From Adiantum capillus-veneris (lineage: Eukaryota; Streptophyta; Polypodiopsida; Polypodiales; Pteridaceae), in the NCBI GenBank assembly GCA_014529385.2, contig CM043953.1, positions 90,525,842-90,589,841 of the forward strand: 64,000 nucleotides of DNA, read 5' to 3'. Below, piece after piece: positions 34,501 to 45,999 of this stretch; positions within the stretch are counted from its first letter, which is position 1; each line of letters starts with the position of its first letter. Below the pieces are notes generated by a model. It was not told the origin of the DNA and ran no database searches. It saw only the letters and a list, made by a program, of their open reading frames with translations. The translations under genes were made by a program, and so were the position numbers.

Positions 34501-37500
34501 AAGAAAGTTGTCTTTGACATGAAGGAGAAACACCAAGAGGAGCTCCATGAAGAATCATCTCAAAGGGAGATGGAGGAAGACCGGACCGATAGCAGTTCAG
34601 AAGAAGAAAGTAGCGGCATCATTATTGAAGAGGAGTGTTCCATCGAAGTCCTGGGGGGTAAGGTTGAATCCAAGCAGCCAAGATACCTCTTGTCAAGGCT
34701 TGGAAGAGGTAGGTCCTCAAGAGAACCAAGATGTGCAAGATGAAGGAATGTTAGAAGGTATGTTGTCTACAACACTCACAAAGGACAAAACAGAGCAGTT
34801 CAAAATTGTACGAATAAAGCTTCCTAGGATTTTTGCTAAAGACTACACAGATGTGTGTGGAGTATATGATGTTCAACACAAGATCGAGTTAAAGCCAGAG
34901 GACACACCTAAGGCTCAAAAGCTACGAAGACTAGGAGTCATCAAGGAGCAGGCTCTACTCAAGGAGGTAAGGAAGCTTCTAGCAACACATTTCATTTATC
35001 CAGTGGAGAATTCAGAGTGGGTCTCTCCCATTGTGGTCACTCCCAAGAAGAATGGCAAGTAGAGGTGTGTGTGGATTACCATCCACTAAATGAGGCAACA
35101 AAAAGAGATCACTTTCCCCTCCCATTTCTGGATGAGATACTAAATGAGGTAGCTAGTCAGAAGAAGCACACTATGTGCGATGGATACTCAGGTTGCTTTC
35201 AAATAGGGATTGCATTGGAGGAGCAATTGAAAACAACCTTCATCACTCCTTGGGGTTGTTATGCTTTTAGAGTCATGCCTTTTGGCCTAACAAATGCTCC
35301 TGCAACTTTTCAACGCTTCATGAACATGGTGTTTCAAGCATTCTTTGAAAGTCAATTAGGGTGTTCATTGATTATTTTTGCATTTATAGCTCAAAATCAT
35401 TGCATCTATAGAGGGTAGAAGAAGGATTGAAGAAACTCTATGACATGGGAGGTCAAATCAACCCGATAAGTGCCACATAGGTGACGATGAAGTGATCTTG
35501 CTTGGTCACAAAGTTTCTTGCAAAGGTATCGAGGTGGATCCTTCAAAGGCAAAGACTCTTTTTGAGTTACCATCACCCAAGAATCTCAAAGAGGTCATCT
35601 CATTTATTCAAAAGGTGAAGTATATGTCCCACTTCATCCATTTAGCCTCGGCATTACTTAACCCTTTGCAAAAGTTGACACAATAAGTAGAATTTGCATG
35701 GTCTGATGAGCTTGACGAGTACTTTTGTAACACTAAAGTCATTTTTTTAGAGCTACCAACACTCATGCCTCCTTGTTGGGAGTACACATTCTTTGTTAGC
35801 TCTACTGTTGGGAAGGAAACAATTGGTGCAGTTTTGTTACAACAAGATCCCCACAGTACCAGATGAGCTTGAGGAGTACTTTTGTAACATTAAATTCAAT
35901 TGGTCAGAGCTACCAACACTCATGCCTCCTTGTTGAGAGTACACATTATTTGTTAGCTCTAGTGTTGGGAAAGAAACAGTTGGTGCAGTTCTGTTACAAC
36001 AAGATCCCCACAGTACCAAGATGCGACCCATCTACTTTGCTATTAGGGTCATGAATGCTTTGAAGAGAGGCTACACAAAAGAAAAACTCATGATGCTTGC
36101 TCTCATGTTTGCGGTGAGAAAGTTTAGATCCTACTTGCTACGAAAACCTTTTGTAATTCTCATTGCAGAAAATTTGTTCCCTTGGGTGTTATCTCAAATG
36201 AATCTTAGTACTAGTATCTCAAAGTGGATTATGGAATTGCAAGAATTCCAATACCTTTTCAAGGTAGAAGATAGTGTGCGTACACAATTGGCAGGGATTC
36301 TCGCTTATAGGATACATGAGAAGAAGATTAAGGTACCTCAAGTAAAGACCCTACCATTGAAGTATTCCTAATGCTTTTACCTTGATGGAGCTTTTTGACG
36401 AGCCACAGGAAAAGTAGGGGGAGGGCTAGTGTTGCAACTTGCTCAACCCAAGTGGAGAGGTGGTCATGAAAGAGAAGTTCAATCTACCAGGTTCAACTAA
36501 CAATAATGAAGCAGAATACAACACACTACTTCATGGTTTAAAGATGTGCATTGGCCAAGATATACAACATCTCATGGTAAAGGGGGATGCACTTCTCATT
36601 GTGAAGCAGATTTTAGGCATTTGGGCATGCAAGAATGAAAGCTTAAGGAAAAATGCCATTCATAGGTTGTTTAATCAATTTTAAGAAGTACATCTATATC
36701 ATATTTCTAGGAAACAGAATGAAGATGCCAATTTACTTGTAGAACAAGCAGCCACATGTATTGAGAAAGAAGTACACGTTATCATGGTGGCAACAACTAC
36801 CAAGCAATCAAGATACCAGAGATTGGAGTCCTTGTCTCCTATTATTGGCTATATTTTGGAGAGTGAGTTTTCACAAGATTTCACAAAAGCTCAGAAGAGG
36901 AGACTCATGAAGAAGGAAAGTGTCTATCTCTTCCTAGAAGGCTCCCTCTATCAAAGAGGGAAGGATCAAGTGTGTAGAAAGAGTACCAACTATCGAGGAA
37001 ATTTCAGTTATTCTAAAAGTTTTGCATGAAGAGGTATGTGGTGGTCATTTTGCCCAAGAGTTAACTGTGAAGAATATTTTGCTTGCAGGGTATGTTTGGC
37101 CAAGCCTGCATGTGGATGTTCAATATTGGTGTAAAAGCTGTCATAACTATTATGTAAATGGAAATAGAAGATTGAAACATGGTCCAAGGAAAATTGTGAT
37201 TGCAAATAGATCCTTTGAAAATTGAGGCATTGATGCTATGGGTCCATTGCCTAGAACAAAAAAAGGTAAACTCTACATTCTAGTGGCTGTAGATTACATG
37301 ACTAGGTGGGTAGAGGCTCAAAGTGTGGCAAGGATAAATGGATAAATTGTCTACACTAATATTCATTGTAGATTTGGCACACCCTTGGAGATTGTTTTTG
37401 ATAATGGTCCAGGGTTTAGGAAGGGTTTACTCACGGAAGTTTGTGAAGAGATTCACATTCTATATCGGCATAGCACACTGTACTACCCACAGTCAAATCG

Positions 37501-37637
37501 TTTGGTTGAGAAGGCTAATGGAGTCATTGCAGGCATCATTAGAAAGATGGTGAAAAACAAGACAAAGTTGTGGAATGACTTCTTGGATGGTGCCTTGTGG
37601 GCATATCGAACCACATATAAGGAAGCCACAGAGTTCA
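34501..37637 (+). pseudogene. pol of element D: RT, two RNase H domains, integrase N-terminal part
   Basis: RT: KLRRLGVIKEQALLKEVRKL and EWVSPIVVTPKKNGK (34918-35060), then a stop, HFPLPFLDEILNEVAS and FGLTNAPATFQRFMNMVF. The catalytic site reads FIDY in place of FIDD (about 35370). First RNase H: FFVSSTVGKETIGAVLLQ, with Thr where the leading Asp is expected. Second RNase H: YLDGAF…, STNNNEAEYNTLLHGLKM, VKGDALLIVKQILG (36380-36620). Integrase: HEEVCGGHFAQELTVKN… WCKSC, then MGPLP and DNGPGFRKGLL, and LYYPQSNRLVEKANG. It is interrupted at 37638 by an LTR insert. Confidence 0.87.
35705..36018 (+). repeat. 157-bp tandem duplication in the RNase H region of element D
   Basis: GATGAGCTTGAcGAGTAC at 35705 recurs as GATGAGCTTGAgGAGTAC at 35862. 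The copies run to CCCCACAGTACCA in both cases. 157 is not a multiple of three, so it shifts the frame. Confidence 0.85.
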
Positions 37638-39229
37638 TGTCATAATAATCAATATCTAATTCTCCTAAATGATTTTCTCATATTAAACTGATCATTTAAT
37701 GTGGGGAAGTGCCAGGGGAGAAAAAGCTAGAATATTGGTTAAGCTAGCAGACCGGCCACAGTAGGGATCGAAAGGAGGGAAAATAGGGATCCAAAAGGGG
37801 GGCCATCTGCAAAAGAGCCATGTGCAACAATGGGCTAAAAAGACCCTAAGGTTCAGCCCATTAAGACTTCCAAAATGCTAAGGTTCCAAAATTCAAAGGT
37901 TATGTCCAAAGGTCAACCCTAGGGGAATTGGATGCTTTGTGTGTGTAAAAAAAAGTCTTTGCATATCCCTACATGGGAGGGCGTGAGCCTTTCCTCTAGG
38001 GGATGAGAGAGAAAGCCACACACACACACACAAGTTCCCTTTACACAAAGGGAATGAGGGACACATGTCAGCTCCCTAGATGCCCACAAGGTGTACCCAA
38101 TTCCTATTGGATGGCCTTAGAGGTGGACCAATGAGAATTAGGCTAGAGTAAATCTATTTTAATTAATTTAAAAACAATTAATAAAAAGAACCAATGAAAA
38201 TTAAGTCTCCTGGATGATTATTGGACAGCCCGTGAAGGGGTCCAATAGGAATTGAGCAGCCCAATGGGCTACTTAATTCCTATTGGACAGAATGGGGAAA
38301 GGTCCAATGGGGATTTAATTCATTCAAATCAATTAAGTTTAATTGATTAAGCTCTCACAAAAGGGGAAAGGGGGACACATGTCAGAAGGCTATCACTTAT
38401 GCTGCTTAATAGCCATTGGCTTGACTTGGGGAGGTCCAATGGGGAGCCTGCAAGAGTAAATAGCAAGAGGCCTCGCCCAAGAGAGAGAGGGGGCTTATTT
38501 TTGCAAGGCATTATCACACACACACTCACACAATCTCATGTGTGAAGAAAGAGAAGACTATCTCTTCCCAAGCTTTAGTGGAGAGCTCATCACCTACTCC
38601 AAGCTTGTGAGATAGAAGCCTACATCAACACACTCTTGGCATGTGGATGCAAATCCAACTAAGAGCCAAGATTCAATTCATGCTCATCTCCTCTACCAAG
38701 CTAATTACTAAGCTAAGCTATGATAATATGAGTGATTATGTGAGGAGATGTACATCTTTCTCGTAAGATACTCCTTTTTCCTTTCAATCTACTCTCATAC
38801 CCTGCTAGCTCTCACCATCTTCGAAGGTGTGTGAGGTCTTGGGTCTGAGAACGGGGATAATTGATGTTGTGTTTGCTAAGTGTTTTGCTTAGTGCATGAA
38901 GCTTTCATCTTCATTGCACTAGCTAGTCTTGAAGGAACACAAAGAATTGTATTGTACAATGTCTCTCTTAATGGGAGAAACCATAATACAAAGCCTTTTG
39001 GAGGGGGGACCGGCTCCATGCAAATCCGGTCCTCAATTGTTGTCAATTGCTTAATTTCTCTCTCTTTTGAAAGTATTGTTGATGCTATCTAACTAGGTGT
39101 TATGATTTTTGTTGCTCTCTCCACCCAAGCACTCTTGTAATTCTCATTAGGAATCTATTCTAATGAAATGCCCACTATGTTCATGCTAATTTCCGCTACA
39201 CACAAGTTATTAGGCCATCAAATGTTACA
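37638..39229 (+). mobile_element. A-family LTR with 183 bp of upstream element sequence, inserted in element D
   Basis: Flanked by GTTCA on both sides (37633-37637 and 39230-39234), starting TGTCATAATAATC and ending ATGTTACA. From 37821 it is the A-type LTR (TGTGCAACAATGGG…, short CA tract at about 38017-38031, stem-loop at 39007-39032). The first 183 bp match the 3' UTR and purine tract of A (about 10990-11170). The integrase of D continues on the other side. Confidence 0.88.
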
Positions 39230-39834
39230 GTTCACACCATTTCACTTGGTCTATGGTCAAGAGGCTTTATAGCCAATTGAGCTCAACATTCCAAATATGC
39301 AACTTCATGGCAAAGCAACACAAGATAATCAAGAAGCGTGGATGGATTGACTTCTTATCTTAGCTGAGCTTGAGTGGAAAAGAGAAGAAACTTACGAGTG
39401 CTACAAGATAAAATCTACACGAGCAAAGGATAAGTTTAACAAGAAACTCAAGGACAAAGGCATCAAGGAAGGAGAGCTTGTGCTAAGGTATGAAAATCGA
39501 CTTGACAATCATTTTGATGCCAAGTTTGAAACTAGATGGCAGGGACCATACGTAGTCAAGAAGATTTTCGATTCAAGTTACTACCAGCTCATGGACCTGA
39601 ATGGTAAAGAGCACTCCAAGAAGGTAAATGGGTATCGGCTAAAGCCTTATTTGAGTCGCCTTCTACCAAAGGATCTACCAAAGATTTGTCAAAAGGCAAC
39701 TATCTCATGTAAGTTTTTTTGCATGAAGCATGAGCGTAACTCAAAGCAAAATTCCAAGGAGCCAAACAATGAAAATCTTGTCAAGGACTTGGAAGCACTC
39801 TCTTTGGAAAAGATGCTTTATGATGGTACATGAA
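39230..39834 (+). pseudogene. integrase C-terminus of element D
   Basis: Continues after the insert with TPFHLVYGQEAL, a stop, then PIELNIPNMQLHGKA. The frame from 39480 gives LRYENRLDNHFDAKFETRWQ, GPYVVKKIFDSSYYQLMDLN and VNGYRLKPYLSRLLPK, a GPY/F-like module matching 20530-20720 of element B. There is no chromodomain. Confidence 0.85.
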
Positions 39835-39861
39835 TATACTATCATCCTCGAGGAGGGCTAC
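39835..39861 (+). promoter_or_regulatory. polypurine tract of element D
   Basis: CTCGAGGAGGGCTAC directly precedes the 3' LTR. GAGGAGGG is a short purine tract similar to that of element B. Confidence 0.6.
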
Positions 39862-40789
39862 TGATAGCCGTTTTTTTGCTCTCCATAATTTTCATAGTGA
39901 GCTACCTCACCCTATCAAAATCCAAACACTATGGTTATCCTCACCCTTTCATTGTACATAGGCATATGTGAGTTAGGGATTTTCTTCAATATCTCCTTAA
40001 AAAAACCCCAGCTAGCTAGTCATTGGGCTAGTTGAGCCAAAATAAAAAAATAAAAATAAAAAATGAAAATATATTATGGTCCATTTGTGTGTAAATATTT
40101 CATTGTATATAGGACCTAAATATAGAGATTTTTAAATCAATTTTTGATATTTTTATAAATATTTATACCTAGGTGTGTTTTTTAGTATACCTATGTATGC
40201 CTTCCTTCATCCTCTTGCACCATAAGTATATTTTTATTACCAATATGTACATCATATAATCTCAAAAATATTTTTTTCTTTTATATAAATCACCCCCAAA
40301 TTTTTATCCTCATCCTTGTGAACAAAAAAACTGGCTTCTACTCCCTTAGTCACTTTTATTATATAATTTCATTTACTTGCATACTTTTTTCTTTTTCACC
40401 CAAAATAATACAAAATAGGGACCATATCATATGATTCCAATAACTTTTTCCATATTCATAATTCTTTCATATTGTTTATTATGTACTCATTATTCTAACA
40501 TCATGTGCTCATTGAGCTAAATCCATGAATAGTCCATACACTAGTCCCACCATGTATATATTTACTTATTAACCAATGATCCTCCTCCATGCATGTGTAA
40601 AGATAACTTGGATGGTTTTTATCATGATATGACTCATGGAGGGGATCACTCTTGGATGCATTGTGCAAATTATTTTTCATAATTTTTGGAGCTACCATCG
40701 GTGAAATATGAATCTTATGGTGGACCCCAGTCTGCCCAAAGTCACCCCTAGTCTTCTTTCACTTATTTTCACACTTCTACACACACACA

Positions 40790-40833
<44 letters not shown>

Positions 40834-42097
40834 CTTCCTCTCAATCCCTCACTCAAGCCTGCACCTTCCATGGTTTCTCTCACCATTACCCTCTCCTCTC
40901 ACACCCATATCTCTTTCTTGAAGCTCTACCTACATACATTATGTTCCATATCCCTCTCTATTACTCCCATATCATAATTTTATTTCATCTTTTCAAAAGT
41001 GCATAAAAATTCAACAACCTAACCATGCTTAGAACTCTTTAAAATTGGGGGTTTCTATTAAAAAAACATCTCATATTCTTGGAGGTGTTCAACTATGGCG
41101 GTGGCGTGAAGAAAAGAATATGAAGAAGACCGAGACAATCACTTTTGACAATCTATACACGGGTGAGTCCAAGATATTTCAACGGTTCATCCATCTCAAT
41201 TCACCCCTCTTTACTCAGCCCTTCAAGTGATTCCACCCATAGTAATTATATTACTAACTTTTTTTTAGTGATTATCGATATTAATTGCTAACCCTTTCTT
41301 GTAAATTGCACCCACTCTGCTCTACCTTAGAGTAGGCAACTTCACACAAAAATCACTCACCTCTCTAGAATCTTCTCTATTTCACCTCAATAATTCTCTC
41401 CTCTTGAGCCCACATCCATGTGGCTCAAGAGATCAAAGAGCCCCACTCTCATAAGAATATATAAAAAATATCATAAACTTGGTTTTCTATGTAAATATTG
41501 ATCACGAGACAATCCTAATAAGGGCTCTCCTCACCTTTAAATAGAACCCTTTTCCCTTTATAAAAGCATGATCTCTACACTATTTCTCACTACTTTGAGA
41601 GTACCATTCTCCATCTTAGTTGTAGGGAGAGAGAGTGAGCTCTCTATACACCGTTACTTGTGGTGTATAAGAAAGCTTCTTTGAGCTACTTGTAGCATTG
41701 TAAGGGAGTGAGTGATTCATAACTTCCAATCAAATTGTACCTACTCTTGCACATCAATTGAATCAATAAGTTGGGTGCAACCACGGTTCAAAACTCTCTT
41801 GAGTCTCTCCAATTCACCCTTGGAAACCTTGTCTCATTTGGTTTAAGATGACATATTTTCATTTTGAGATTTGTTGTAGTATTTTCTTGTATGTGACTCA
41901 AGAGCTTTTGTGTTTGTTTTTGTTGCTTGGGAAAACATTATAAGAGGGTTGTATGGTGAATGGGTTCTCATAACCCTAAGATAATGTGTAGATCACAACA
42001 TCATCAAACTTAATTGTGTCTCTTGACTCTCCTCCAAGTTGTTTATACACCCGCCTCAATCATTAAAATTGAAGCTAAATTCTTGCACAAAACTCAC

Positions 42098-42136
<39 letters not shown>

Positions 42137-42399
42137 ATCTCTCTATGTTTGGTGTGTGTATTTGTAGCATTGATATTAGTGGTAGTGTACCCTTCCTTCT
42201 CTCTTGTGTTGCTCAAGGATTCTCGTCTTTTGCATCCTAGTTCGCTCTATAACTAGGTGGTGCCTCTTCACTTGTTGTTGGTTGTGGGTTTGTTGTTGTT
42301 TTGTTTGTTTGTGGTAGCCCCACCCCCAATTGAGCAGCACGGGAGCCTTGAGGGGTGTTTAGAGTTCGTCTCTCTTGTTTCCCGCCCCGGACCGCCTCA
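39862..42399 (+). repeat. 3' LTR of element D
   Basis: Starts TGATAGCCG and ends ACCGCCTCA, collinear with the 5' LTR. It has CA tracts at about 40783-40829 and a CT tract at about 42099-42133. Confidence 0.88.
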
Positions 42400-43010
42400 C
42401 TACTTAAGGTACATGGGAAGATCTTCACTGCTGATGAGTATAGCCGAGACCTACAAGAATCTTTGCAAAAGATTAAGGAGGCTATATCCATCTCACAACA
42501 AAGGCAAAATGGTGCTGCTGCTGCTAACAAGCACAGAAGGGCCTTAACTTTCAAGTAAAATGTTTGGGTCCTACTCAAGTTTCCCAAGGCTCGATTGAGG
42601 CAAACTACGGGCAAAAATCCTATAGGCCACCAAAAGTATTATCCTAAGCTAGAAAAAAGATATTATGATCCTTTTCAAATCTTAAAACCAATCAACGAGA
42701 TGGCCTTTCAACTAAAGTTGCCCAATCATTGTCTCATACACAATGCTTCTCATGCGAGCTTAGTTAAGCCTTACAAAGGAGAGCCACAAGAGAACAGGTA
42801 ATTGAGGACCCGCTCGAGATCAAAGATCAAGAAGAGGTGCTTCAGCCTGAATCCATCCTTCAACATGAAAACAAGGTACTACAACATGGTAAGATTATTT
42901 GATGGTATCTTATTAAGGTCAAAAATTATCCTTTTGAAGCGGATGCAAGGAACACAACTTAAGGATACTATGAACCTTGTATATGCTACACTAACGTAAG
43001 CAAATATATA
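42400..43010 (+). pseudogene. integrase C-terminus and chromodomain of element C
   Basis: The sequence picks up exactly where element D entered: LKVHGKIFTADEYSRDLQES, then TGKNPIGHQKYYPKLEKRYY and FQLKLPNHCLIHNASHASLV (42600-42770). After a stop the chromodomain region follows (42840-42960, PESILQHENKVLQHG in another frame), with a deletion before RMQGTQLKDTMNLVYA. It is decayed relative to 10348-10758. Confidence 0.85.
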
Positions 43011-43330
43011 TATTTTTTTAAATGAACAATGTTTTTGTCTTATAAGACTAGTTCTCTTTTTATTGTGCACAAATTTAAGTAGTATGCATGCTTAGAATCA
43101 TGTTCGTGATAACGACATCTCCAAAACACCACATAGAATTTGTCACTCTACTTTGGGAGTATAATATGGTCTAAAGAGCAAACATGCTTGCGGTAGCTAA
43201 GCCTCCCAAGCATCAAATGGACTAGTCATTCATTCTTGAATGATGTCATAGGGTAAAAAGGGATCATCTACCCAATAATAAATTTAGACTAATGACTAAG
43301 ACATTATCTTCTCTACCTCATAGTCAAGGA
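43011..43330 (+). other. 3' UTR of element C
   Basis: Matches 10759-10995 of element A (shared GTAGTATGCATGCTTAGAAT and CTAGTCATTCATT), then loses similarity near 43250. No 3' LTR follows. Confidence 0.65.
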
Positions 43331-43587
43331 TGACTATGGTTTGAAGATGGATGAAACAACTTTCAGAAGAAGCATCTCATCAATGTGATGCTTATCAACC
43401 CTAGAGGGTCCACGTTTGTAGAAGCCATTGACACCTCTTTAAAAGAGAAAACTAGTGATTATCTAGCAAGGATATACGAGTGCAGCATAGTAAAGACAGG
43501 TGGGCCAAAGAATGTGACTACAATTGTCATAGATAATGCATCCAATTACAAGGCTAGAAAATCACAAAGTAATCATAGGTAGAATAT
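43331..43587 (+). pseudogene. hAT transposase fragment (DUF659-like)
   Basis: The frame at 43391-43570 reads INPRGSTFVEAIDTSLKEKT, then IYECSIVKTGG and VTTIVIDNASNYKA. This spacing of a GxxF…D(T/A)S block and a final DNASNYKAA block is typical of the DUF659 domain of plant hAT-type transposases, which lies near the RNase H-like catalytic fold. It is cut at 43587 by the LTR of element E, and I could not find the rest beyond that element. Confidence 0.75.
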
Positions 43588-44005
43588 TGGGGTATCATTG
43601 CTAAGCATTTAGATGCATTTAGCGTTAGAAACGACTAGGTCAAAAACTCACTGCTGTTAATAATCGCGTTTTTTGAAACTCATTGAAAGTGAAATTTGAG
43701 ACCATAAGCATGTGTGCTTAGGTCTTATATACATGTCCTAGAAGTTTCGTAACATTCGGATGTTATTTGATGTTATAACGGTTATGATTTGTTTACCGAT
43801 TAGCAATTAGCTTTTGATGACTTAGGTCATTTGAATGTAGCTTGTGTTAGATGCCAGCTGTCTATTGTTTTCTAAGAGCTTGACACCCTGTTGTAGCCTC
43901 TATGCACTAGTCGAGTCAAATTTTGTCCCATGGATTGACAATTATGTTTGTGGTTCTCGCTATGTCTGCAATAAGATATGAGTGAGGTTAGAAACCTATC
44001 CCACA
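43588..44005 (+). repeat. 5' LTR of element E
   Basis: 418 bp, TGGGGTATCATTGC to CCCACA, followed by the PBS. Sister copies are at 3425-3843 and, inverted and partial, at 53431-53680. Confidence 0.82.
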
Positions 44006-44023
44006 TTTGGCACCGCTGCTAGG
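44006..44023 (+). promoter_or_regulatory. primer-binding site of element E
   Basis: TTTGGCACCGCTGCTAGG; the better-preserved sister copy has TTTGGCGCCGCTGTCGGG at 3844. This is the TGGCGCC type linked to Asp-tRNA in Tat/Athila elements. Confidence 0.7.
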
Positions 44024-45999
44024 GATGAATAGACCTAAACTAGGGAAAACACAAGCGTCTAGTGTAGTTGTCCTTTAACTTCCTCTAGGATCACCTAGAG
44101 TTAAAAATTTCTCTAGGATCACCTAGAGTTAAAACTTTCTCTTTAAAACTGCATAGCTTAAGAGTGTCGTCTTTTACTCTGTAGAGGTAGCTTGGAAGTA
44201 GATTGTACTTGCTAAGTACCTTATAGGATTGTAGGATTGTAGAATTAGATTAGGATTTTGAGAATGATTGATGGACAAGACAAGTCTTGGCTCAGAAAAC
44301 CATAAAAAAGAAGAAAACAAGTGTTTGTGGACACTTTCCACAACCCAATTGCAGTAGAACCTAGGAGTAGGGTAAGTAGAATCCGAGGTGGATCTCAGAA
44401 CATTGATCACTCCAAAATAATCAATTATGAGTTATTTATGTGAAGTTGTAGAATTTCATGTCTACAATTTGAACCAGCACCAAAAGACTGTCAACCAGTG
44501 AATCTTGCTGGGGATTATGCTATAAAAGTTGTATGAACCAGTGGGTAAGCTTAAGGATGAATTTGAGGTAAATTTTCAAGAGTTTGCAAAAACTCAGATT
44601 ATTTATATTTTCTTGAGTATTTAGACCAAATTAAGTTTTGACTTGACTCACAGGCTTAAAACATGTCATAAAAAGACTGTCCATTGGAAAAATTGCAAAA
44701 AGTGTTCAATTTATGCCAAAAATAAATATTCATGATTATTTACTTTCAGCTCAATATTAACCAAGGTTGATACTATAGACTCTATGCATGATTACAAAAA
44801 CCTTTTGTAAAGGCTCATAGAATTTGGATCACAAAACAGACCAAAACCTTGATAAAAATTGAAATCTGTACTAATTGTCGAGAAATTGAATTTGCCTTGG
44901 TAATCTTGCTCAAATTTAGTGAAACTTGACTTAGAGGCTTAGATTGAATGTGTATATGCTCAGATGACCAAAAAGATATAAAAATTTGCCAGAAGTAAAT
45001 AATCACAATTATTTACTTTTGTCCTATTTTTCAACTTTTTTTTATCAACCAAGCATACCACAAGTTTTATCATGTTATATTGAGCACTCATACCAAATTT
45101 GGTAAGATTTGGATCATTAAAGTGAAATTTGTGGCCAGATTTGAAAAGTCAGTCTTCAGACACAAAACTGTTGACAAATTGAACAGAATTTATCCAAACT
45201 TGGTGAAACTTGGCTAGGGACCTTAAGTTGAGTTGCGTAACCAGTTTGTATCAACATTTTGGCAAAAAGTTACAAAAAAATGCCATAAGTAAATAATCGT
45301 GATTATTTACATCTGCTCCAGAATTGAACATTTTTGCACAATTGAGTATACCACAAGGTTAAGCATATCAAGTAGACTCCACATATCAAATTTGGTGAAA
45401 TTTGGATCACAAAAGTGAGACTTAAAACAGATTCTTGAAAATTGAGTATGCGGACACTAAACAGTTCATAACTTGGATAAATCTTGTTCAAACCAGCGAA
45501 ACTTGTCCAAAGACTATAACAAGGTGTTTATATTGCAAAACAAACCTAAAAAGCACGAAAATTTTAGAAAAGTAAATAATCATATTATTTACTTCTGAAC
45601 CCCAGAGACAAGATTTTGGACTTTTGAGCTTGTACAGTGTTAGAACAATATAATACAAGGCCACTGGTCAAGTTTGGATTCCATCGAATCCAAATCAGTA
45701 TATGTTAGCTCAATCTTTAGGTTGCAGATTAGTCCTTTAGCTCTTTGCAAGAGTAGAATCTGAAAGTCTCACTTGCTGACTCGCTTACCTCAAATTGAAG
45801 TGATATACATAGACCAATCACAATAGTTAGCAAAAATTGTATAGTCTTTGTGAAAAAAATTGCTAACTTGGTTAAAATTGACATAAGAACCAGGTTGCAG
45901 GCAAGGAATTAAGAGCTTGACAGGAATTGGATTCAAGTCAAGTGAAAGAAATGGATAACATATGAACCTTAGATATGGTCTTATAATAGCAAATTAAGG
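44024..45999 (+). repeat. long leader of element E with about 280-bp degenerate tandem repeats
   Basis: About four units can be followed by a recurring palindrome, roughly AGTAAATAATC / GATTATTTACT, at 44719-44746, 44992-45020, 45286-45312 and 45569-45595 (steps of 273, 294 and 283 bp). Between them similar words recur, such as CAAATTTGGTGAAATTTGGA, GGTGAAACTTG and ACCACAAGGTT. A short 28-bp duplication (CTCTAGGATCACCTAGAGTT) lies at about 44078-44130. No coding frame is supported. Confidence 0.8.

Larger units (their letters stand above)
29592..42399 (+). mobile_element. element D: old Tat-lineage Ty3/gypsy retrotransposon with two long LTRs
   Basis: LTRs of about 2.6 and 2.5 kb, both starting TGATA and ending CCTCA. 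CTAC lies on both sides (29588-29591 and 42400-42403). The order is PBS, gag with zinc knuckle, DGGA protease, RT, degenerate RNase H, second RNase H, integrase, PPT. Its pol resembles element B block by block but is full of stops. It carries an A-type LTR insert at 37638-39229. It sits inside the integrase of element C. Confidence 0.9.
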
